Shown here in pieces: positions 1-10,518 of a DNA stretch of 64,000 nt; the stretch's first letter is position 1, and every line of letters begins with the position of its first letter. A program made the translations under genes and the position numbers. Origin of the DNA: Pictodentalium vernedei (taxonomy: Eukaryota > Mollusca > Scaphopoda > Dentaliida > Dentaliidae); contig CM062296.1 in NCBI GenBank assembly GCA_031216915.1, positions 794,525,823 to 794,589,822 on the forward strand, in the 5' to 3' direction. The notes under the pieces were generated by a model. That model was not told the DNA's origin. It made no database searches and saw nothing but the letters and a program-made list of their open reading frames with translations.

Positions 1-324
1 ATGAGAAGGCGTTGGCAAGCTGTAATTAATAGTAATGGGTCTCATACTCGATATTGAAGCCATCATACCAATTCGCTCCGTCAACTTTTTGGCATATTGA
101 AAAAATAACTCTTTTACCAAAGATATCCATTTTCCATGGTTATCGTATTCAAAAGATAAAAAATAATGTCAAACACAAATAAAATCTTAATTTCTGTACT
201 TATTTCATTAAATATATAATTAAATAAAAAAATATATATACTTTTCATTACAATATTTCAACTAAAACGTAAAACGGGTAGTTGGATGTACTTGGTGCTT
301 AGCAAACTTTAAGTAGTATATATA
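1..324. other. AT-rich stretch, no feature recognised
   Basis: No coding potential and no match to the other repeats of the window was seen. It runs up to the point where transposase similarity of the first Tc1 copy begins, so that copy is 5'-truncated. Confidence 0.5.
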
Positions 325-1132
325 TTACGCGACGTCATGTTTTCCGATGAATCGAAGTTCACTCTCGACTTCCACGACAGGCGAAACAGAGTGTGGCGGT
401 GGCGGAACGAACGATACCATGACGTAACCGTTAGGCAGCACGATCGTTTTTGTGGTGGATCGTTTATGGTGTGGGGAGGCATAACCATGACAAGCCGAAT
501 AGCATTACATATCATCCAAGGGCGTGTCACAGAGCAGTACTACCGTGACAACATGTTAGCAGCTCATGTGGTGCCATTTGCGCGACGTCACGGCCGTCGT
601 TTCATTTTCCAAGATGACAATGCAAGAGCACACAGGGCCCGTGTCGCTACAGATATCCTCCAGGAGCAGAACATCACTACACTGAGTTGGCCAGCACCAA
701 GTCCAGACCTTTCACCAATCAAGCACGTCTGGGATGTGCTTGGCAGACGCCTACGACAACGCCAACAGCCCCCCACCACTGTCCAGGAACTCGCCGCTGA
801 ACAGCAGGAAGAGTGAATAACATCAGTCAAGCTGATATTGGACGTTTGGTGAGGAATCTGCCACGTCGGATGCGCGCTTGTCTCGCGAACCGAGGAGGAT
901 TTACAAGGTATTGAGGTCTTGGACTGAATGTGGTAAATTCTCTGACTGACCGCCCATGTCTTCTGCAGGTCAGTGCGTGGAATGTGTGCTTGTCAGACAC
1001 CCAACTATCGCTGAAATCATTCACCAGATGTCACAATGCAATGCCTCAACTGCCTTTTTGATGAAAATATTAATATATTTCTTCATATATCCCACTTTTG
1101 GCAAATATCCCTGACCTTTTTTGAATAGTATA
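325..1132 (+). mobile_element. Tc1/mariner element, 5'-truncated copy 1
   Basis: The region holds the catalytic half of a Tc1-like transposase, then its C-terminal tail, then a 3' terminal sequence reading 'cctttttttgaatagtata' style at about 1113-1132. The same terminal motif, in reverse, opens the minus-strand copy at 63466, so the two are copies of one family. The 5' third (DNA-binding domain and left terminal repeat) is absent. After the main open frame ends at 816, the family's C-terminal residues (SQADIGRLVRN...ANRGGFTRY) continue in another frame to about 913, which shows a small frameshifting insertion near 809-813. Confidence 0.85.
337..816 (+). pseudogene. Tc1-like transposase, DDE catalytic domain, broken
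   Basis: This 159-residue frame covers the RNase H-fold catalytic domain that cuts and joins transposon ends in the nucleus. The first catalytic Asp is in FSDES (residue 4) and the second in FQDDNARAH (residue 94). The third position lies 34 residues later in SPDLSPIKHVWDVLGRR, where the invariant Glu of the DD34E triad is Lys (residue 129). The protein lacks its helix-turn-helix N-terminus and is frameshifted near its end, so it cannot be active. The Met at 337 is internal to the original protein; similarity starts slightly upstream (RDVMFSDES). Confidence 0.9.
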
Positions 1133-1271
1133 TAATAATAATAAAAAGACCTCTAACTGCATGCTTTGGTTTGTTGCCAGAATTATCCCATTCGCGACTG
1201 CAAGGAAACTGAAGTTTTCACGAGCGCCTGACAGCCGTACTTGAAAACTTAAATTACCTTCCAGTCAATGA

Positions 1272-1371
1272 TTTGATTTATTGGTGTTTAAGGTCACATA
1301 CTTATGCGCAATGGCTAATCGTGACCGTGACTGTTTTACGGGTGGAGGAAGCCGGAGTACCCGGAGATAAC
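1272..1371 (-). mobile_element. SINE 3' fragment
   Basis: Read on the minus strand this is the distal body of the common SINE: a 'gggtactccggcttcctcc' phrase, then 'gtaaaacagtcacgg', and an end in 'ttaaacaccaataaatcaaatc'. Head and promoter boxes are missing. The same 3' subtype recurs at 49809-50098. Confidence 0.7.
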
Positions 1372-1589
1372 CTTCCAATCAATGAGATAATTCTAGCTCC
1401 AACTCATAAACGGTAGGTGTATATCTTCTCTGTATCAGGCTTTGAGTCTAAAATATTTTTTCCACAAAATGTTAATTCTTCAGGTCCACAGAATATAAAA
1501 GAAAGGAATTTGGAGATCTAAAATAAAATGAAGTATGTCAAAATATCTATTGTCCTATTCCCAGAATTAATGATGTAACTCTTCCGCCA

Positions 1590-2192
1590 GGGAGCCCGTT
1601 GTTTCATTGGTTAGAGCATTGGAGTTTAAACCAAAAGATCGACGGTTCGATCCTGACCCACGAAATCTGCGCAGCATCCTTGGAAAAGACCATAACCATT
1701 TACATAACATGAAAAGCAGACGACACTTGAAAACAAAATTCTTGAATAACTCATTTTTTAAAAATTTTTTGTCTCAAAAACACGGGTAATGACCCTCATT
1801 GGAACGAGCTCGGCGAGCTCGTTCCAAAGAGTGGTCATAACCTATGTTTTTGAGACAAAAAAAAATAATGAAAATTATTTGGCGACTTTTGTGAATAGCG
1901 CTGGCCGGTTTTGTCCGTTACGTTGGGTGAAGGGTTAAATCCCTTTCTGCCCAAGTGTGGGGGAGGGGGATACGGCGGCGTTGTGTACTAAGGCGTACCG
2001 CACGTCAATATGTGTTGCCTTCAACCGCTACCAACTCTGCCTGTGCTGGGTTAGTAAATTGGGTCGTATGACAGTTACTTACCCTTCATTGTGGTTCTCT
2101 CCGTATATTCATGCTTCCTCCATTACTAAAATTGTCCCACACTATGTGACCCCGGTTGTTGAAAGTGTCGTTGAAACCCTAAATAAACAATA
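1590..2192 (+). mobile_element. tRNA-headed SINE split by a TTAA MITE
   Basis: The head (from about 1590) is tRNA-like, with an A-box region 'ttggttagagcattgg' and a B box GGTTCGATCC at 1644-1653. The body resumes at 1939 with 'ccctttctgcccaagtgtggg' type sequence, 'ctaaggcgtaccgcacgt' and a tail ending 'gaaagtgtcgttgaaaccc', as in the other SINE copies here. Between the halves sits the MITE at 1692-1938. Such elements are transcribed by RNA polymerase III and copied by a partner LINE. No coding capacity. Confidence 0.8.
1692..1938. mobile_element. TTAA hairpin MITE, subfamily 2, nested in a SINE
   Basis: It carries the subfamily 2 arms (GTCTCAAAAACA then ATGACC) around the GAACGAGCTCG core. 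The right end is CGTTGGGTGAAGGGTTAA. The left end is decayed (ATAACCATTTACATAAC for TTAACCCTTTACCTAAC). The core arms no longer match fully (CATTGG on one side, CCAAAG on the other). It interrupts the SINE at a point where sister copies have a TTAA-like motif (ACTTAATCC). Confidence 0.85.
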
Positions 2193-2328
2193 AGCTTTTA
2201 TACCTTCGCCAAGGCCAGTTGATCTATTTATTAACCCTACTCGGGCAAAAAAGTATTTATTTTGACACATTATTTATGTATATTCCACCATGAGAGTTTA
2301 AACGCAGAATATATATAAAACCGTACCT

Positions 2329-2786
2329 TACACGCTAAAAACTAAAGTGTTAAAAACTACACTTGAAGTGTTGTATTTAACACTTACTAAGTGCTGAACT
2401 AGCACCTTGTTCAAGTGTAGATATCCCAGAACTTGACAGGTGTTACAATAATACCTCTTGACAAGTGTAATGTCGCGACACTTAAAAGAAAACAACGCAG
2501 ATGACGCGGATCAGGCTCGAACTCTCGAGCCTGATCCGCGTCATATGCATTGTGCCCTTTTAATTATGTACCCACCAAGCGCAAATCAAATTATGGACGA
2601 TTCTGGAAGAACCACCAATGCTAGACACATGGGAAGTGCTGTCCATTCAAGTTTCAGATGTCTGACGATTGTAATGCCTAAGAGCTTAAAGCATTGCACT
2701 TTGAATGTTAAAATCAAACCCTAAGAGTTAGAATGGGGTTAACACCTTGAAAGTGTCAGTTTTGACACTTTAGTTTTTAGTGTGTA
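2329..2786. mobile_element. Hairpin element family C, copy 1
   Basis: Terminal inverted repeats start TACACGCTAAAAACTAAAG and end CTTTAGTTTTTAGTGTGTA. Near the middle is a perfect hairpin whose arms read ATGACGCGGATCAGGCTCGA and its complement (about 2500-2545). The element is flanked by TA, as expected for a Tc1/mariner- or similarly TA-targeting MITE. A nearly identical copy lies at 10060-10518. An 88-codon open frame crosses both copies, but its first ATG is internal and the frame runs through the palindrome, so I do not call it a gene. Confidence 0.75.
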
Positions 2787-3497
2787 GCAGGCCATCCCAC
2801 CCCTTTCAGTTCCGAGAGATCTGTTTCACATGTGCGCACGCTGCATTTGTGTAAGGCTGATGAAGACAGCGCCACTCTTTGTATCGCAATACCCTATTCA
2901 AGTACGCAGCGCTTTGATAGTTAAAGGGCTTACCATCAATACAATTACTGCTGTTCTCTACGTATGCATGTTTTCCTCCATCGGAAGTGTTGTATGGAAT
3001 TAAATGATTCGTCCCTTCGCAGTTATCGCAGAGAACAGCAAGCGATTACTTCCGCAGCATTGATGTTATTCTACGTTTATACAGGAGCCAGTAAAATGAT
3101 AATTATTCCAGAAAGATTAAAGATTTCTCTTTCAATTTCGCTTCTGATATCCCTGCTTAATTGCTTTGAAAATATCCAGTTATTTTGTCGAATCTCATAA
3201 AATTGGGTTTCTACGTCCTTTAGGCTTGTTTGCTCAGCGGGATATTTGACAAATTCTCAATAATCCATGGAAATTAATCACCATCCTGATGGGACACGGT
3301 AATTTTTTTTTTTAATTTATAAATGTGAGTTTGTCTCTGTTAACCCCACCTGGGATGATAAATACATTACGAAAACATGCTTGCGTTACATACAAAACAA
3401 CTCAACATATTGAACTGAACTTCACCCGAACCTCTTGATTATGCGATAGCACAGCGGTAGTTTATTGTATAAAACATTCATTAGGCCTAAAAAAATT
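2787..3497. other. Unassigned stretch
   Basis: No repeat shared with the rest of the window, no recognisable protein and no strong palindrome was seen. The short open frame at 2964-3200 resembles nothing I know. Confidence 0.4.
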
Positions 3498-3872
3498 AAA
3501 AATCTGTTTCTCAGGCCCTCCCTCATGGTCCTTTTGGCCGCCGCATGCTCTCTTTTTATAACCAATTTAAACTTAAAAAAACCCAAAAATTATATGGTTT
3601 ATGTCTGATATTTTACCCAAGTTAAAAAAAATGATGAATTTGTCCCTTGAGTGCAAGAAGGCGTTGCAATGCTTTAGCATTGCAAAGCTTTCTTGCACTC
3701 AAGGGATGAAATACACCACCACCCGTGCTATTCTGTAGATTATGAGGCCTAAAACTTGAACCAAGAACATGAACTTTTGATGGCAAAGAAGTAATTACTG
3801 AAATAAAAAATAAAATAAAAAACCGCTCGCCCGCATGCAATTTTACAAATAATGGCCTGAGAAACAGAAAAT
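3498..3872. mobile_element. MITE-like element with central hairpin
   Basis: The ends are inverted repeats, AAATCTGTTTCTCAGGCC on the left (3500-3517) and GGCCTGAGAAACAGAAAAT on the right (3854-3872). At its centre (about 3639-3712) lies a hairpin with arms GTCCCTTGAGTGCAAGAA and the complement. The GTCCCTTGAG start of the arm recurs in the hairpins at 32109 and 48297. I saw no clear target-site duplication. Confidence 0.7.
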
Positions 3873-4215
3873 CTACTTTGTGTGGCCTTATAGAGCTTGT
3901 GTTGAATATGGTGACCTTTTTATCTTTTCAAATCGAGCATCCACGTAGATCCATCAATTACAGTCTTTTAAACAACTTCTCGTGCCCCGAAAAAAAAAAG
4001 GATAATCGTTACCAAGCAAAGATGAAACCCAATTGACACCAAAAAGAGGTTGCGGACGCAATTTTCTGGACGTTCCTACTGAATAAAGACACACAACGTG
4101 CATAGGGTTTAATCTCAGTAACGGGAATTCCCCGGTCCCCTGTTCTGAAAATCGGTCACCATACCTTGTAGATTCATAGACTACAACCAACAATAAAAGG
4201 TTGCGTCGTTGTTCT

Positions 4216-4537
4216 CAAAATCTCCCCCGGCAGCTGGGAAATTCATAGACGAGAACCTCGATTCGGACTCCCGCGTTGTGTCCTTGAGCAAAGCACTTCA
4301 CACCGGTTGTCCGCATGGGGGCACGATGACGCCGTGTACTAAGGCGTACTGCACGTTGGTGGTGCGCATATCTTCAACCAATCAAACCCTGTTTGTGCTG
4401 CAGTGCGGAGTTACGATGTTGGGGAGCTGGCAGCTGCTCGTCGTTGCTCGGTGGTTCTCTCCGGGTACTCCGCCTTTCTCCATCCGTAAAACTGTCACCG
4501 ACACGATATGACCTTGGCTGTTAAAGTGTCGTTAAAT
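4216..4537 (+). mobile_element. SINE, head truncated, 5S-type body
   Basis: The body starts near 'ctcgattcggactcccg' and contains 'gcgttgtgtccttgagcaa', 'ctaaggcgtactgcacgt', 'ggttctctccgggtactcc' and ends 'gttaaatgctaataaa'. The body and the A-rich tetranucleotide tail match the SINE with the 5S rRNA head at 34917-35328 better than the tRNA-headed copies. The promoter region is missing or unrecognisable. Confidence 0.75.
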
Positions 4538-4601
4538 GCTAATAAATAAATAAATAAAGAAATAAAGAAATAAATAAATAAATAAATAAATAAATAAATA
4601 C
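4538..4601 (+). repeat. (AAAT)n microsatellite, SINE tail
   Basis: Tandem AAAT/AAAG units directly follow the SINE body and are its 3' tail. The 5S-headed SINE ends in the same motif (TTTA on the opposite strand at 34917-34968). Confidence 0.9.
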
Positions 4602-4815
4602 ACCAGAACCGGGAATCAATTAAGCAACCTTTGGTTCCCGATTCTTGTCTTTGAATTTCCTGGATATCTGGACTGATTTTTGGAACAAGGAACCGGGAAA
4701 TACCCGTTCGTAGAAATAAACCCAACAACTGAAATTTCGAAGTTTGTCTCGGAAGAAGTTGATATTTGTCGTAATCTCAAAAACTGATACGCAACCTTTC
4801 ATTCACCGTTCTGGT

Positions 4816-5065
4816 TTAACCCTTTACCCAACGCAGACGATATCAAAATTTATTATTTTAAATAGCATTTTTTTAAATTATTCAAAAAATTTCAACAAAA
4901 CCATATCATGGGACCCCTCGTTGGAACGAGCTCGACGAGCTCGTTCCAACGAGGGGGTCACATGATATGTTTTTGTTGAATTTTTTTGAAAAATAATATT
5001 TTTTCAGCTGCTGAATTTGCATATTACGCGGGCGGATGCGGCCGATTCGTTGGGCAAAGGGTTAA
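4816..5065. mobile_element. TTAA hairpin MITE, subfamily 1
   Basis: The ends are TTAACCCTTTACCCAACG and CGTTGGGCAAAGGGTTAA. TTAA duplications bounding CCC...GGG ends are the piggyBac signature, so I infer a piggyBac-type non-autonomous element. The inner arms read CAACAAAACCATATCATG and complement, with GACCCCTCGTTGG at the edge of the GAACGAGCTCG core. Both core arms match (CGTTGG with CCAACG). No coding capacity. Confidence 0.9.
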
Positions 5066-5857
5066 GACTTGCCGTGGACTGTCGGGGCTGACTTTCAGAA
5101 CTTCCCCATTTCGGGATTGAACCCCAATCGTGCAGTGAATTCGAAAAGAACTATAGTCTGCAAAGTTTCAATTTTTTTCCACCTTTTGTAAATGCATCGC
5201 TATCCTTGGGGTTCCGATGTATACCATTCGTACACGCTCTAATTTAGTGAATGAGCTTGAAAGGCACAGATGAGTGAGTGTATGCCTTTTATGCCAGTTT
5301 TAAAAATGCATACTAACAAGTTTAATTTCATTTTCCAATTTTAGACAATCGATTCCAACAGGATAGGACATAACTGTACATTAGCAAAAATGTAGCAAAA
5401 CAAATTGAAACCCCACTTTTAGGGTGGGTAGGATGCGTGGTTTGTAACTTAACCAATTTCCTTTCAAATCTTCCCCTTCCCAGCTCGCAGAGTTTGAATT
5501 TACAGCTATGGTAGAAGATCTGAGGCTGGAACAGTGCAGGTGTGTGTGTGTCTGGGGGTGGGGGTGGTCTCCGCAAAACATTTTTGCTATCAAATAGAGC
5601 TTTCTATTGGTTTTGGGAAACTGGTGAGTTCTGCATTGAAGACGTGCAATCAAGAAGAGTCTTTCGATGGGTATTTGTGCAAAAATTCACTTTAAGTTTT
5701 GGGTTTGCAGAATTACGTTTTGATTTCCTTTTTTTAAGCAGCAAGTTTCACATGTTTCAAATTGCCAAGCTCATCCGTTAATGCTTACTTTTTCACACTG
5801 GCAGTTTTTAGCACTGCAAGTGGCGAAATAAATCCTGTGTTAATTCTTGAATGCATG
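5066..5857. other. Unassigned stretch with short GT/G-rich run
   Basis: A GT-rich then G-rich run lies at about 5540-5567. Otherwise no repeat or protein similarity was seen; the open frames here overlap each other on both strands without coding character. Confidence 0.4.
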
Positions 5858-6152
5858 TAGATTTAAAACTAGAAGTCCTGTCATGAAATGCGCACAAATA
5901 GCACGTCGATCTGCACGTTAATATACGCGTTATGACCATAGTAAGGCTATCAAATTACGTACATATGGCCTGTGCACAAGCAATGTTTCAACCAATGGAC
6001 CTCCGGGTAACCCGGAGGTCCGTTGTCGGACACATTGCCTGTGTTTGCTATGAGTAACGAGGAGAACTTGCCGTGCTTTGGGTGTCATTCCTACGCGCAT
6101 TTAAGCCTAGATAAACACACAGTTCGTGACAGATCTTCTAGTTTTAAATGTA
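5858..6152. mobile_element. Hairpin MITE family D, copy 1
   Basis: TA-flanked inverted termini read AAAACTAGAAGTCCTGTCAT on the left and GACAGATCTTCTAGTTTTAA on the right. The core hairpin (about 5975-6041) has arms with CCAATGGACCTCCGGG and complement. The same core sits in elements with other ends at 38495 and 52405. Copy 2 of family D is at 54516-54834. Confidence 0.85.
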
Positions 6153-6448
6153 CAGCGCCTAAACAGTAACATCTTATGTAAACTAACTTCTACTTACTGA
6201 TTAACCTGCTAATGCTTTATCGTTAGACGCCATATTTTTTATTTATTTTTCTGACACATTGTCTGCCACATGTATTACATATTCTGTAGATACCTCTTCT
6301 GTCGGGAGCACAACTATTTCTGCATAGAATATTGTGAACGTTGTGATTGCTTGATAATAATGATTAAATTTTAGTGTTTGGTGGGTATGGTGATAACCGG
6401 TCCACTCCACCTGCCTCGGTTTGCTTTATAAAATTTGTTCTCCCCAGT

Positions 6449-6682
6449 CGGAGCTAATACTATAAAAAATTTACTCTTGTATTTTCTCAAATTGTATTTT
6501 TTGTTTATGGAAATAACTGACTGAAACGAATCATTAGCGCTTCAAAAGAAGTAGCAATTTACCATTAGGTAAATTGCCACGTCTTTTTGAACGCTAACTA
6601 TTTATCTCATTGATTTATATTGGCAGGTAGAAAATACAGTTCTGAAAAATACAATTGTAAAAGTTTTATAGCATTGGCTGCA
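6449..6682. mobile_element. Hairpin MITE family L, copy 1
   Basis: The ends are GGAGCTAATACTATAAAA and TTTTATAGCATTGGCTGCAG. The core (about 6529-6593) pairs 'agcgcttcaaaaga' with 'tcttttTgaacgct' and 'gcaatttacc' with 'ggtaaattgc'. The core is diverged from the copies near 49382 and 50275, which have 'gcaatttgccaactggc'. Confidence 0.7.
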
Positions 6683-7116
6683 GGTGAAGTTCGAATATCA
6701 TATTCCTTGACATTTCCTTGATTCTCGGGTGTAGGTGTGGGGGGGGGGGGGGGGCGCATAAGGGTTTAAAACAGACTGGAACATCGTGTTGTGAAAGATG
6801 CCAAAAATAAATATACTTCCTGCGGCTTACTGTCGAATCCAATCCACATACTATTGAACATTACTACCAGATACTAATGGAAATAAGTGGGGAGATGACT
6901 AACATAAGCTTCGGGAGATGACTAACATAAGCTCCTAGCTTTCTATCAGATCCCCCCCCCCCCCCTCTCCCATTACATACCAATATGGTATTTTGTTAGT
7001 ATATGTTATATTCTTGATGTTCACTATATATACTGTTATTCTTGTGGTGTTCAGTCCTGTAACATATAGCATACTTATTGAATAAATATTGTTTAAACAA
7101 TGGAAATAAATATTGT
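6683..7116. other. Spacer with G16 and C14 homopolymers
   Basis: A run of 16 G at 6739-6754 and 14 C at 6952-6965. A short direct repeat (gggagatgactaacataagct) of about 22 bp lies at 6890-6932. No gene seen. Confidence 0.6.
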
Positions 7117-7367
7117 TTAACCCTTTACCTAACCTGAAAAGCAGACGACACTTGCAAAAATAATTCTTGAATAACTAATTTTTTTCATTTTTGTCTCAAA
7201 AACATAGGTTATGACCCCTCGTTGGAACGAGCTCGATGAGCTCGTTCCAACGAGGGGTCATAGCCTATGTTTTTGTGACAAAAAATGAAAAAAATAATGA
7301 AAATTAATTGGCGATTTTTGAGAATAGCGCTGGCCGGTTTTGGCCGTTACATTAGGTAAAGGGTTAA
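7117..7367. mobile_element. TTAA hairpin MITE, subfamily 2
   Basis: The termini TTAACCCTTTACCTAAC and TAGGTAAAGGGTTAA are intact. The subfamily 2 arms contain AGCAGACGACACTTGCAAA near the left end, then GTCTCAAAAACATAGG at the hairpin. The core arms match (CGTTGG with CCAACG). Confidence 0.9.
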
Positions 7368-7478
7368 ACTAAATATACTTTCTATTAGAAACGGCTGAGG
7401 GTGTCCTTTCGTATCATGCCAGTAACGTCACTCATTATAAAAGTGTATCATCAAATAGACAAATACCTGCGTTTCAGA

Positions 7479-7805
7479 GAGCACGTTGGCTCGGTGCTTA
7501 TAGCGTTGGACTTTAAACCGAAAGGTCGGCGGTTTGAACCTGATCAGCGATAACTGCGCTGTATCCATGGGCGAGACGATTGACCGTATGGGGGAACGGT
7601 GGCACTGTGTACCAAGCCTCGCAACACGTCGAGGGTGCAATTGCCTTCAGCCATTTTCTTGTGCAGAGTAATAACGTGGATAGTCTAGCAGTTGCTCACC
7701 GCAGTGAGGTGGTTCTCTACGAGAACTCCAGCTCCCTCCAACCGCAAAACTCTCCGACACGATGTGACCCTGTCTGTTAAAAGTGTTGTTAAACACCCCA
7801 AAACA
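7479..7805 (+). mobile_element. tRNA-headed SINE
   Basis: The tRNA-like head has an A-box region 'ttggctcggtgcttatag' and a B box GGTTTGAACC at 7531-7540. The body contains 'ctgtatccatgggcgaga' and 'gaggtggttctctacgaga' and ends 'gtgttgttaaacaccccaaaac'-like. The promoter boxes are diverged from the pol III consensus, so it is probably silent. Confidence 0.8.
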
Positions 7806-8055
7806 AACAAATCTACTCGGCTCTTATACTGGCTTGCGTGCAACGGTCTGGTCTCGATTCGGTTCGTTTCTTCTACTTCAACCGTCTCACAACCCCATAG
7901 CCTTCGGGTTGAAAGAAGATTAACGTTGGGAAAATAGACAGTAGAGAAATACAAGAGGCGTTATGTTATTTTCGCAGGGCAGGAAGAGTGATTTGTCACT
8001 TGAACGCCGGCGAAGTTGTTTCCACCATTTATCTCTTTATCATCTGCGAATATGG

Positions 8056-8296
8056 TACCGCTGACGTGGACTGGTCACTTTTCATGGGTGGGCAATATTT
8101 CCACGGACGCAATAATATTTCGATCCCAAACACTAATTATAGGAATAATCATCAAAAATTTAAATAATGAAGCACCGGATACAATCAGGTGCTTCGTTAA
8201 TTAAAATTTTGCTGATGATGATTTTTATTACCTGGTAAACGCATGCGTGGACATCACTGCCCACGCGTGGATTACAACAATTCCACAGAGACTGTA
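8056..8296. mobile_element. GCACCGGG hairpin MITE (family B), copy 1
   Basis: Family B elements run about 245 bp between TA-flanked ends TACAGTCGCCGTGGACTGG and complement. Between them lie 'gggcaatatttccacgga', 'cactaattataggaataat' and a central hairpin with arms TTAATGAAGCACCGGG. Here the left end reads TACCGCTGACGTGGACTGG and the right end CCACAGAGACTGTA. The two halves differ outside the termini and core, so it is a MITE rather than a pure foldback. Confidence 0.85.
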
Positions 8297-8798
8297 CTGT
8301 GTTAACACTCGACGCTTGCAGATATTATTTAGTAGATATGATTTTCTTTAACAGAAGTGTCCATTATCAGGTACGGCGGATATGGCTTCGAACTCTTCTG
8401 ATATGATGCCGATGTCGGGCGATATGAAACGACTCAGAGTTGTCCCCCTTGATGTTTTACTGGGCACAACTAATTTTGTTAACATCGAAATCGTTCACTG
8501 GCATTCCTCGATATTAGCCCTCTGCAACTTCACATCAGCCTTCGACCTTCGGTCTCAGGCTGATAAGAAGTTACCGCGGGCTGATATCTCGGTCGATATG
8601 AAACTAATCAAATAATAATGTAATGCATCTGAAGTGAAGTACTCTTAAGTGAGTCACGTGCGCATCAATGATTAGATTTTCACAATTCAATACTTACACT
8701 TTACGAATGCTTGATTCATCTTTTAACCCTAGAGTAATTTTGTGGTTGCGCCCCCCCCCCCCCCCCACACACTTTTTGGTTTAACATTAAACCACAGG
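8297..8798. other. Unassigned stretch with a C16 run
   Basis: C16 lies at 8751-8766, followed by ACACAC. No coding or repeat assignment for the rest. Confidence 0.4.
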
Positions 8799-9214
8799 CA
8801 GGGGTGTAGCCAGCAATTATTTTTAGGGAGGTCGCCCATAATGCAACTCAAGGATGAGAAGGTCTGGCAACTAAAAAGACTGAAATCTTGGCCAGAGGCC
8901 AAGCCCTTGTCAAAGGCCAAGTTGGAGGAGATTATGGGAGGGGTGATCCCCTCCCATAATCTCCTCCAACTTGATCTTTGGCCACTGGTGGTGGTCTGGT
9001 TGGGCTTGTGGGGGGGGGGGGGGGCTCCTCCGGAAAACATTCTTCAATATTTGATATCAGCAGGGATCAAAGATTTAATGCTGAGTGAAAGTGTATCAAA
9101 TTCAATGTAGGTATGTATTAGATTATTATGGAGAATATCGGCCGCGGACCTTTGGGATTCGGGGATTCGTGGGGGGGGGGGTACGACCCCATGACCCCCC
9201 TGGCTACACCCCTG
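8799..9214. mobile_element. hAT-like non-autonomous element with hairpin
   Basis: Inverted ends are CAGGGGTGTAGCCAG (8799-8813) and CTGGCTACACCCCTG (9200-9214), an end type typical of hAT elements. A hairpin at about 8906-8982 pairs 'aagttggaggagattatggg' with its complement. Runs of 15 G (9010-9024) and 12 G (9170-9181) lie inside. The flanking 8-mers do not match, so the target duplication is lost or the family assignment is wrong. Confidence 0.65.
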
Positions 9215-9282
9215 AACCATTATATAGTTCACTGACGAAGCACTGGATTATTGTTAGGTTATAGGAGGAACCGAAATGCTAT

Positions 9283-9645
9283 TTCTTTTTTTTAAACAGT
9301 ATTTTTATTTCATTCAAAATATGAAATGGGGTGTGGTGAATAAGCCGAGCCTATTTAAACGTCTCCCCCTACAGCAATATTCAATTCTAATACTGACACG
9401 GGTACAGGTGCTGACAAGGAGTGGCGTACACATATAGTGAAGTGATATTTCACATCGTAGTACATAAATATGATCGTACAATACAATCTAAGTATTTGAA
9501 AGTCAACTCCTTAAAACAAATTGTACGTTTGGAGAGAAACTAGCTGCAACTTCTTTGTAGAGTGAATGGAGGGCATTTTAACATGCAGTAAAAATGCAGT
9601 TTGATCTTGAGCAATTTATTGTTTCCACATTGAACTATTTTGGTA
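9283..9645 (-). mobile_element. LINE-N 3' UTR fragment
   Basis: Read on the minus strand it ends with 'gaaataaaaatactgttt' then an A run (9283-9297), a poly(A) signal plus tail. The sequence matches 36900-37250, which is the 3' UTR behind a LINE reading frame, through shared blocks such as 'gcctatttaaacg', 'caatattcaattct' and 'gctgcaacttc'. It is a 5'-truncated insertion without coding sequence. Confidence 0.75.
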
Positions 9646-10059
9646 AGTCGTTGAACGATTTGATATATGGATCAATGTTAAGCCACAAATGACCTACACT
9701 GTGAATCATAGTATGAAATTACTGATCGAATGGGAAACACTTCTAAATGCCGAACATTTGTATATTCCTTTGGCAAAATATGTGATTCTAGCTACATTTC
9801 CTGCATAAAATATTAGCTTTTTAAATGTGTTGCCAATGCTAAGAAATCCCCTAAATATAAAAACTGAGTAACGACGAGTAACTATCGTACTCCTCTGAAC
9901 TAACAGCTAACCAACGCGACGCCAAAACTAACCAGCATTTGCTGAAAGCAAGTTAATCATCGTCCTGACGTACGCACGAATACACTGTACTACTGTGCTT
10001 TCATTTGAAAGATTAGGACTCAACTTCTTGCTCAAGGGCACAAAGTAGACCCCGAAGGT
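9646..10059. other. Unassigned stretch
   Basis: No palindrome, repeat or protein similarity noticed. Confidence 0.4.
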
Positions 10060-10518
10060 CACACGCTGAAAACTGAAGTGTTAAAAACTACACTTGAAGT
10101 GCTGTATTTAACACTTACTAAGTGCTGAACTAGCACTTTGTTCAAGTGTAGATATCCCAGAACTTGACAGGTGTTACAATAATACCTCTTGACAAGTGTA
10201 ATGACGCGACACTTAAAAGGAAACAACGCAGATGACGCGGATCAGGCTCGAACTCTCGAGCCTGATCCGCGTCATCTGCGTTGTGTCCTTTTAATTATGT
10301 ACCCACCAAGCGCAAATCAAATTATGGACGATTCTGGAAGAACCACCAATGCTAGACACGTGGGAAGTGCCATCCATTCAAGTTTCAGATGTCTGACGAT
10401 TGTAATGTCTAAGTGCTTAAAGCATTGCATTCTGAGTGTTAAAATCAAACCCTAAGAGTTAGAATGGGTTTAACACCTTGAAAGTGTCAGTTTTAACACT
10501 TTAGTTTTTTAGTGTGCA
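10060..10518. mobile_element. Hairpin element family C, copy 2
   Basis: Nearly identical to 2329-2786 over its whole length, including ends (ACACGCTGAAAACTGAAG and CTTTAGTTTTTTAGTGTG) and the central hairpin with arms ATGACGCGGATCAGGCTCGA. The high identity suggests recent movement relative to other elements here. Confidence 0.8.

Noticed and set aside
2458-2724. 88-codon frame as a conserved small protein
   Set aside because: It crosses the hairpin core, starts at a non-ATG codon and is shared only by two nearly identical transposon copies.
8742-9110. 122-codon frame in the hAT-like element as a transposase
   Set aside because: It starts in a C run as poly-Pro, crosses the hairpin and ends in poly-Gly; no hAT motifs.
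8799-9214. Firm hAT assignment by target duplication
   Set aside because: Flanking 8-mers do not match, so only the end motif supports it.
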